Origin: Salvator merianae
Lineage: Eukaryota; Chordata; Lepidosauria; Squamata; Teiidae
Length of the DNA: 64,000 nt
Reading direction: 5' to 3'
Assembly (NCBI GenBank): GCA_003586115.2
Contig: QVOM02000126.1
Coordinates: 6,029,349 to 6,093,348 of the forward strand
The notes under the pieces were generated by a model. The model saw only the letters and a program-made list of their open reading frames with translations, made no database searches and was not told where the DNA came from. The translations under genes were made by a program, and so were the position numbers. Every line of letters begins with the position of its first letter. The stretch's first letter is position 1. Below are positions 59,275-64,000 of this stretch, piece by piece.

Positions 59275-59590
59275 ACTATGAAGAAACAGGGGTTCTCTGG
59301 TCCACTCTTAAGGAAGAGACGAAAAGGGTCCAGAACGCTGGTAGCCATACTTGATCCTCGCCATGACAGTGGCCAGCAGGCATCTGGCCGCTGCTGTGGC
59401 GACCGGTAGCAGCCTCATGCGGGTCCCTGTGCACGCGTGATGGGCAATGGGGCCTACCCCTCCATGTGGGTGCAAATGGGCCCGCGCGACACCACAGAGG
59501 CCCAGAGGCCCTGCAAACAGCCATCACGTGATTTCCGCAGGTTACAAACACTCGCCCTTAAAGCCAATGGCCACCACTGTGTTTGATTCA
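59275..59590. repeat. GC-rich repeat, possibly C- or hairpin-type element
   Basis: CpG-containing sequence ending CGCCCTTAAAGCCAATGGCC, similar to the arms of the hairpins at 1.4 and 5.4 kb, with GACCGGTAGC and CGCGTGATGG words inside. Boundaries are uncertain. Confidence 0.35.
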
Positions 59591-60369
59591 AATAAATAAA
59601 TAATAAGTGCTGTCCCTTCTCTCCTACTCTTCTCCTCCATGGATCATCCTGAGTGATTTGGCAGATGCTTCCCTAAATAAGGGTCTACTTTTACCCTTCT
59701 GCTGTCCAGTTGTGACTCATGTACAGCCAGATAGGATGCATTCATGAAACACAAAAGGCATGCGGAGCAAAGAGAAGTAGAAACAAGATCACTGGATATA
59801 TTAAAAGCGGGGCCTTCTAGACAAGATGAAAATATCAACACCTTGCCGGCTGTCACTGGACCACCGAACTGTTTATCAGCTGCCTAAGTCGAGTAAAAAC
59901 AGTGCTGGGAGATTCAGAACTAGTCTGACTCGGCCAGCATGTAAACAGCTTTCTGGCTATCTGATGAAGTCATTTGGTGTAGTGTCAGAAAGGATTTCCA
60001 AGAAGTTGTCCCATGCGCAAAGGAAAAAAACCAAAAGGGGTGTGCATGCCCATGGACACAGGGTGGATTGCTGGCATCCTTCTGTCTTTGGAAGACAATG
60101 GAAAGGACCTGGGTATGGAGATATGGAAACCCTGAGGGTGCACCTCTAAGATTATGTAATTTTTAAATGAGAAAGGTGTATGGGGACCCACGTGGAAGTG
60201 GACACTTGAATAGGGTGTCTTTTTGTTTGTTTGTTTGTTTTAATTGTTCTTATTGATTTGAGTTTATTGTGTTTTGTTTTCTATATTAGTTTATAGTCAA
60301 CTATTTGTATATATATGGATAGAAAATAATAAAATATATTAAAAAAAGAAAAAGAAAAGAAACTCTGAG

Positions 60370-60655
60370 GGTGCTTCCAGACACATGTAAAACCCACACA
60401 TATCCATGGCAGTCCCAATATAGTTCCGGCATATGAAGGCAATATCCCGAAATAGAGGTATGGGGAAATGGAGCAACTACGTTGGATTTCTTGTAACATT
60501 GCTTGCTTACCTCTGTCTGCCAGCTGTTCATCTAATTGTTGTTCTTGCAAAACACCCAGGAAGAAAACAGAGGGAAGGGGATGGGCGCTTGCTAACATCT
60601 GGGTATTTTGCAAGAGCAACAACTACATGAACAGACAGCAGATAGGGTTAAGAGT
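60370..60655. repeat. Family D inverted-repeat element (copy 4)
   Basis: Long imperfect hairpin: GTTGTTCTTGCAAAACACCC pairs with GGGTATTTTGCAAGAGCAAC, and outside it CTGTCTGCCAGCTGTTCATC pairs with ATGAACAGACAGCAG. A terminal-looking TTCCAGACACATG lies at 60376. Confidence 0.5.
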
Positions 60656-60996
60656 GCAGGATTTCTGGGGACTGCTTCCTGTTGTCTGACAAGGGCAGTG
60701 AGAAGCAATTGCCAGATCTGAAGAAGATCACAGAATTTCCTCTTGCTGTCTGGAGGCACCTGGAGTTGCCTGGACATCCAGAGTTATCCCACTTGGCTTT
60801 GTTGGTCTGATCTAAGGGAGTGCAAACATGACAACTGGCACTGAGTTGGCCACAAGGGCTGCCAGAAAGATAACCCATAATCCATCCAACCACCTTAGGA
60901 GATCCACTCTGGATTTTCTCCCTTAGCATTTCTCTTTCCCATCCCAAGGGCACTCACAAGCTAATGAGGCTATTTGAGCCATAGCTTGGAAGAACC

Positions 60997-61190
60997 AAGC
61001 TGTAGCTCAGTGGTAGAGCAAACTGCCCGGGAAGCAGGGAGTTGTCGGTTCAAGCCCCAGCCTCTCCCCAGAAGTAGGCAATGACAAACCACTTCTGTAT
61101 CTCTGCCAACAAAACTGCATAGCAGTGTCCATGGAGGTGCCCATGCAGTCAGCCAGGAGTCTGCTACAACTCAGTGGTACACAACAACAA
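60997..61190 (+). repeat. tRNA-derived SINE with BovB-like tail, copy 2
   Basis: The head CTGTAGCTCAGTGGTAGAGC and box B GGTTCAAGCCC are both clear. The body AGAAGTAGGCAATGACAAAC matches the copy at 42.0 kb. The end is AACTCAGTGGTACACAACAA. Better preserved than copy 1. Confidence 0.82.
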
Positions 61191-62050
61191 AGGAAAACCC
61201 AATGAGCTTCTGCGACAGAGCTAGATTTGAACTGAGGAACAAACTGGGCACTATCCTAGTGCTCTGAATCACTGTGCCACAAAATATATCAATATCAATT
61301 CTACCCTGATTTTCCTTTTATTCTTTTCTGACCTGCAGATGGCCATCCTCATTTCAGAAACTGAATTTGAAAATCTGTGGCTGACTATAGTTTCTCAATG
61401 AGTTCAACCAACCAAAAAAGTCCAGCAATTTTTTTTTATAAATGTTCATTGGATGAAAGAGTCCACCCATGCCTGTGTCTCTATGCATTTTAGTACGTCT
61501 AGAAGGCCTAAGCAGAGAAAATTATTCCATAGTCTCTGGAAGAAAATAAAGGGGGAAGACTTTAGATGTTTAAAGCTGTGTAAACAGACTGCTTTAGAGG
61601 CCTGGGTGAATGTCAATGGTTTTTCATTGCTGTTTGAAGAAGCTCGCTCCTGCTCATCCAGTTTTTTGGCATCTCCTCTCCACTGGCATCTGCCGTTATT
61701 GTTCTCCAGAGAGAAAGTGTGAATGAGATACAATGCAGAATAAAAGGGATTTTTCCCTTTTTTGCCTTGCCAGAGGATTGCAATGCCTTCCACAACCAGC
61801 ATTTGCTTTGAGATCTGCTGGCAAAACATTGTGCTGGAGAGCAAAAGAGTTATCCAAACTATTTTCCTTGTAAAAATTATTTCAGGTCTGGCAGTTATGA
61901 GATCACCATGGATCTTGGTCTGGCTTGAACTTCAGAAGAGGAAATTTATGGATACAGCCAACTTTTTCAGTGAACATGGGGGAACTTCTAAATATTTGAA
62001 AAAGTCTCCATTCAGGGCCAAACATTCTCTGGCATTATTCAGCTACTACA

Positions 62051-62360
62051 GGTGCGATCAGACATGGCTTTTTCAAATCTTTTATTTAAGGAAACGCATC
62101 CAATCCTCAGACGCGCAGTAAAAGACCCTTCCACACAGATGTTTGTATGTGTGACAGTGACACTTTGTTATTTTGCCACACTGCAGCCTTCATTCACCTT
62201 CACATCAGGGCACACCTCCCCTGATAATGGTCACTACTCATTGATTGGCCACTGGTCTGCCTACCCTTCCATCCCTGCCATTGGTAAATCAACCCTAGCA
62301 ATGGTTTCTATCCCATGATCAGTTACATTTCCCACCATTCCCTTGCTCTTAGTTCATCAA
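62051..62360. mobile_element. Family F element, copy 2 (right end not found)
   Basis: Starts GGTGCGATCAGACATGGC and shares TATTTTGCCACACTGCAGCC and CATTGATTGGCCACTGGT in the same order as the copy at 2268-2698. Confidence 0.6.
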
Positions 62361-63183
62361 TTTCTGGAACTCTAGATTTCTGGAAATGAGGATGTTAGTA
62401 TATACGTAACTTTCAGTTTTCCCAAATGTCCTTTTATTTCTTAACTGCCACAATGCCACCATTGCTAGTTCTCTTCATTCAGCTTTCCTGTATCATCCCT
62501 TCTCACCTCCTCCAGCTTGCAGAAAAAAGAATCATGAGGTTCCATATTTTTGGAAAAAATTAAATTTGGATATTCTAATGTATAAATAGGAGCGGGTTAC
62601 ATCACTGATATCATTCTCTCTTGGGGTGGGAAACTCCTGCCCGTTGGTTGTGCAATTTTCCCACCAAACAGGAAATCAATACAGCTTGAAAAAAGAGAAA
62701 CTCCAGTGCTAAGAAGTGCTGCCGATCACCAAGCCAACCTTTCCAGGACTTCAAGACCTAAGAAGGCGCATGCCGAGGATTGATGTCTGCCAGGTAAGAA
62801 TGAAAGTTGCCCAGAAGGTGACTCTTTAACAACGTTCGATGAAACCTAAGGCTGTGTAACAGCTTCCCAGAAAAGGTACCCAGGAATGTGCCTTCTGCTG
62901 CAGCATATTCACTTGTTGCAACGATGGCCACCTCACAATGAGAACGTTGCCTCATTTTCAGGCACAATCACCATACTAGGTGCCTTTTCAGAAGGGCATG
63001 ATTTCCTTCCTTCAACAGAGGCATTTTGGATCGCTGCTTCGATTGACACATTCGTGCTTCAAAATGGAGATGAGAAGGCATCATTTCAACGGACAATTGT
63101 GATACCTCCCTCCAAGCACCCATGAAAAAGCCACCTGGTTACTCAAATGGAGACTCAATTTAAGTTTGATGGCAGCTACCATG

Positions 63184-63796
63184 GGGCCTTTTCACACTGA
63201 GGTCGGTAGACCGTTCCCAGTAGTCGGCTTCGGACCGGAGAGGTTGGGGAACGCTCGGTGCCATTCGCACTCCCGGCCAGCGGAACGGACCCGAAGCCGA
63301 CCAGCAGAGGGAACAGTGCGAATGGCAGCCGCTAGTTCGGTACCCACTTCGCACCCGCTTCGCACCCGCTTCGCACCTTCGCACCCACTTCGTACCCAGA
63401 GGGCTGGTTACAAAGCCGGCTTCGTAACGGCAGCTCGGCGGCCAAGCCCAAAGGGCTATCCTGGGTACAAAGTTTCGTACCGGGTTACGAAGCAGCGGAG
63501 CGGGGTACGAAAACTTCGCACCCCGGATGTGAAGCAGCGGACGCGCATGCGTAGCCGCACCAGCCACGCCCAACGCTGAGGCAAACAGTGCGAAAGCACC
63601 GTGCCCGATCTTCGCTCCATCGCGCAGGTCGGGATGAAGACATCATTTTTGTTGTCTGGCCTTATCCAGCTTCGGGTTCGAATCGGGTACGGAGTGGTTC
63701 GGATTGGGTGAGGCGAGGCGTGCGCCCGCGGCAGTGCAAAAGCTCCGTTCCAGCGAACGGACTGGAACGGTCTACCGCTACAGTGCGAAAAAGCCC
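63184..63796. mobile_element. Family I CpG-rich non-autonomous transposon (613 bp)
   Basis: Terminal inverted repeats of about 37 bp: the left reads GGGCCTTTTCACACTGAGG and the right complement GGGCTTTTTCGCACTGTAG. Both continue into CGGTAGACCGTTCC. Exact ATG duplications flank it (63181-63183, 63797-63799). The interior is dense in CpG and has a short tandem of TTCGCACCCG at about 63350-63395 plus many TTCG words. The frames through it are GC-driven and resemble nothing I know. Confidence 0.85.
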
Positions 63797-63859
63797 ATGG
63801 TGTTTAGCCATAGTGACTTCTGGCTGAGGCTAAGGATTATGGGAACTGCAGGCTCAAAA

Positions 63860-64000
63860 GCCCAACCCTTGTAAACCTTGCCTGCACACCTCACACTCCA
63901 TCCCTTAGACTGCCCCCTAGAGGCAGGACCTCTCTTAGCCCACACCCACATGTGGAATGAAGGTTCCCAGTAGGCTTCCTGGTCTGGTACACCGGCCTGT
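63860..64000. repeat. Probable family H-related element, cut by window end
   Basis: CCCAGTAGGCTTCCTGGTCT is followed by GGTACACCGGCC, resembling the H arm (CTAGTATG.TTGCTGGTC type). Only part is visible. Confidence 0.3.

Noticed and set aside
61446..61844. 132-codon minus-strand frame as a gene
   Set aside because: No recognisable domain, no splice or promoter context, and similar-length frames occur by chance in 64 kb.
62758..62967. Minus-strand frame resembling a LINE C-terminus (LLKSHLLGNF)
   Set aside because: Only a short vague resemblance to the L-K-T-H-L-F motif. The W-N-x-L-P part is missing and no LINE tail follows.

Overview
The window is vertebrate nuclear DNA and most likely comes from a squamate reptile (lizard). 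The evidence is indirect. It carries a BovB/RTE LINE fragment, CR1 and CR1-like LINE tails, tRNA-headed SINEs of the type common in squamates, an L1-like fragment, and many short inverted-repeat DNA elements. No bacterial, viral or plasmid gene organisation is present. I cannot name the species.

The only gene I can support is the 3' part of PRKCH (protein kinase C eta), on the minus strand. Four consecutive coding exons are clear: 31651-31789 (catalytic loop to APE motif), 30348-30536 (mid C-lobe), 13077-13220 (end of the kinase core) and 11623-11769 (AGC C-terminal tail and stop). Splice sites, phases and reading frame all agree, and the joined product is open and reads as PKC eta rather than epsilon, delta or theta. 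A 3' UTR of about 560 nt with an AATAAA signal follows. The introns between these exons are about 1.1, 17.1 and 1.3 kb. Everything from 31790 to the right edge is one further intron, at least 32 kb long, in which I found no upstream PRKCH exon. Positions 1 to about 11050 are 3' flanking DNA with no recognised gene.

The rest is almost entirely interspersed repeats. Several families of non-autonomous DNA transposons (here named A, B, C, F, G, H, I and P for reference) account for a large share. Most have related termini (GGGCC then a pyrimidine-rich stretch then GCACT, or GGGCCC), and those with clean ends are flanked by 3-bp duplications such as TTA, TAA, CAA, GAA or ATG. This is the pattern expected of PIF/Harbinger-type elements. 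No transposase is encoded here. LINE and SINE fragments make up most of the remainder, with a GC-rich composite repeat block at about 21.0-23.2 kb.

The most notable local structures are these: a ~625-bp polypurine/polypyrimidine tract that ends about a dozen bases from a PRKCH splice acceptor; a CpG-dense 613-bp transposon near the right edge; a LINE insertion with apparent 5' inversion between ~50-bp direct repeats; and two arrays of exactly three ~160-bp monomers sharing the same leader. I did not find a convincing new multi-gene biological system. The candidate novelties are transposon families and repeat architecture.
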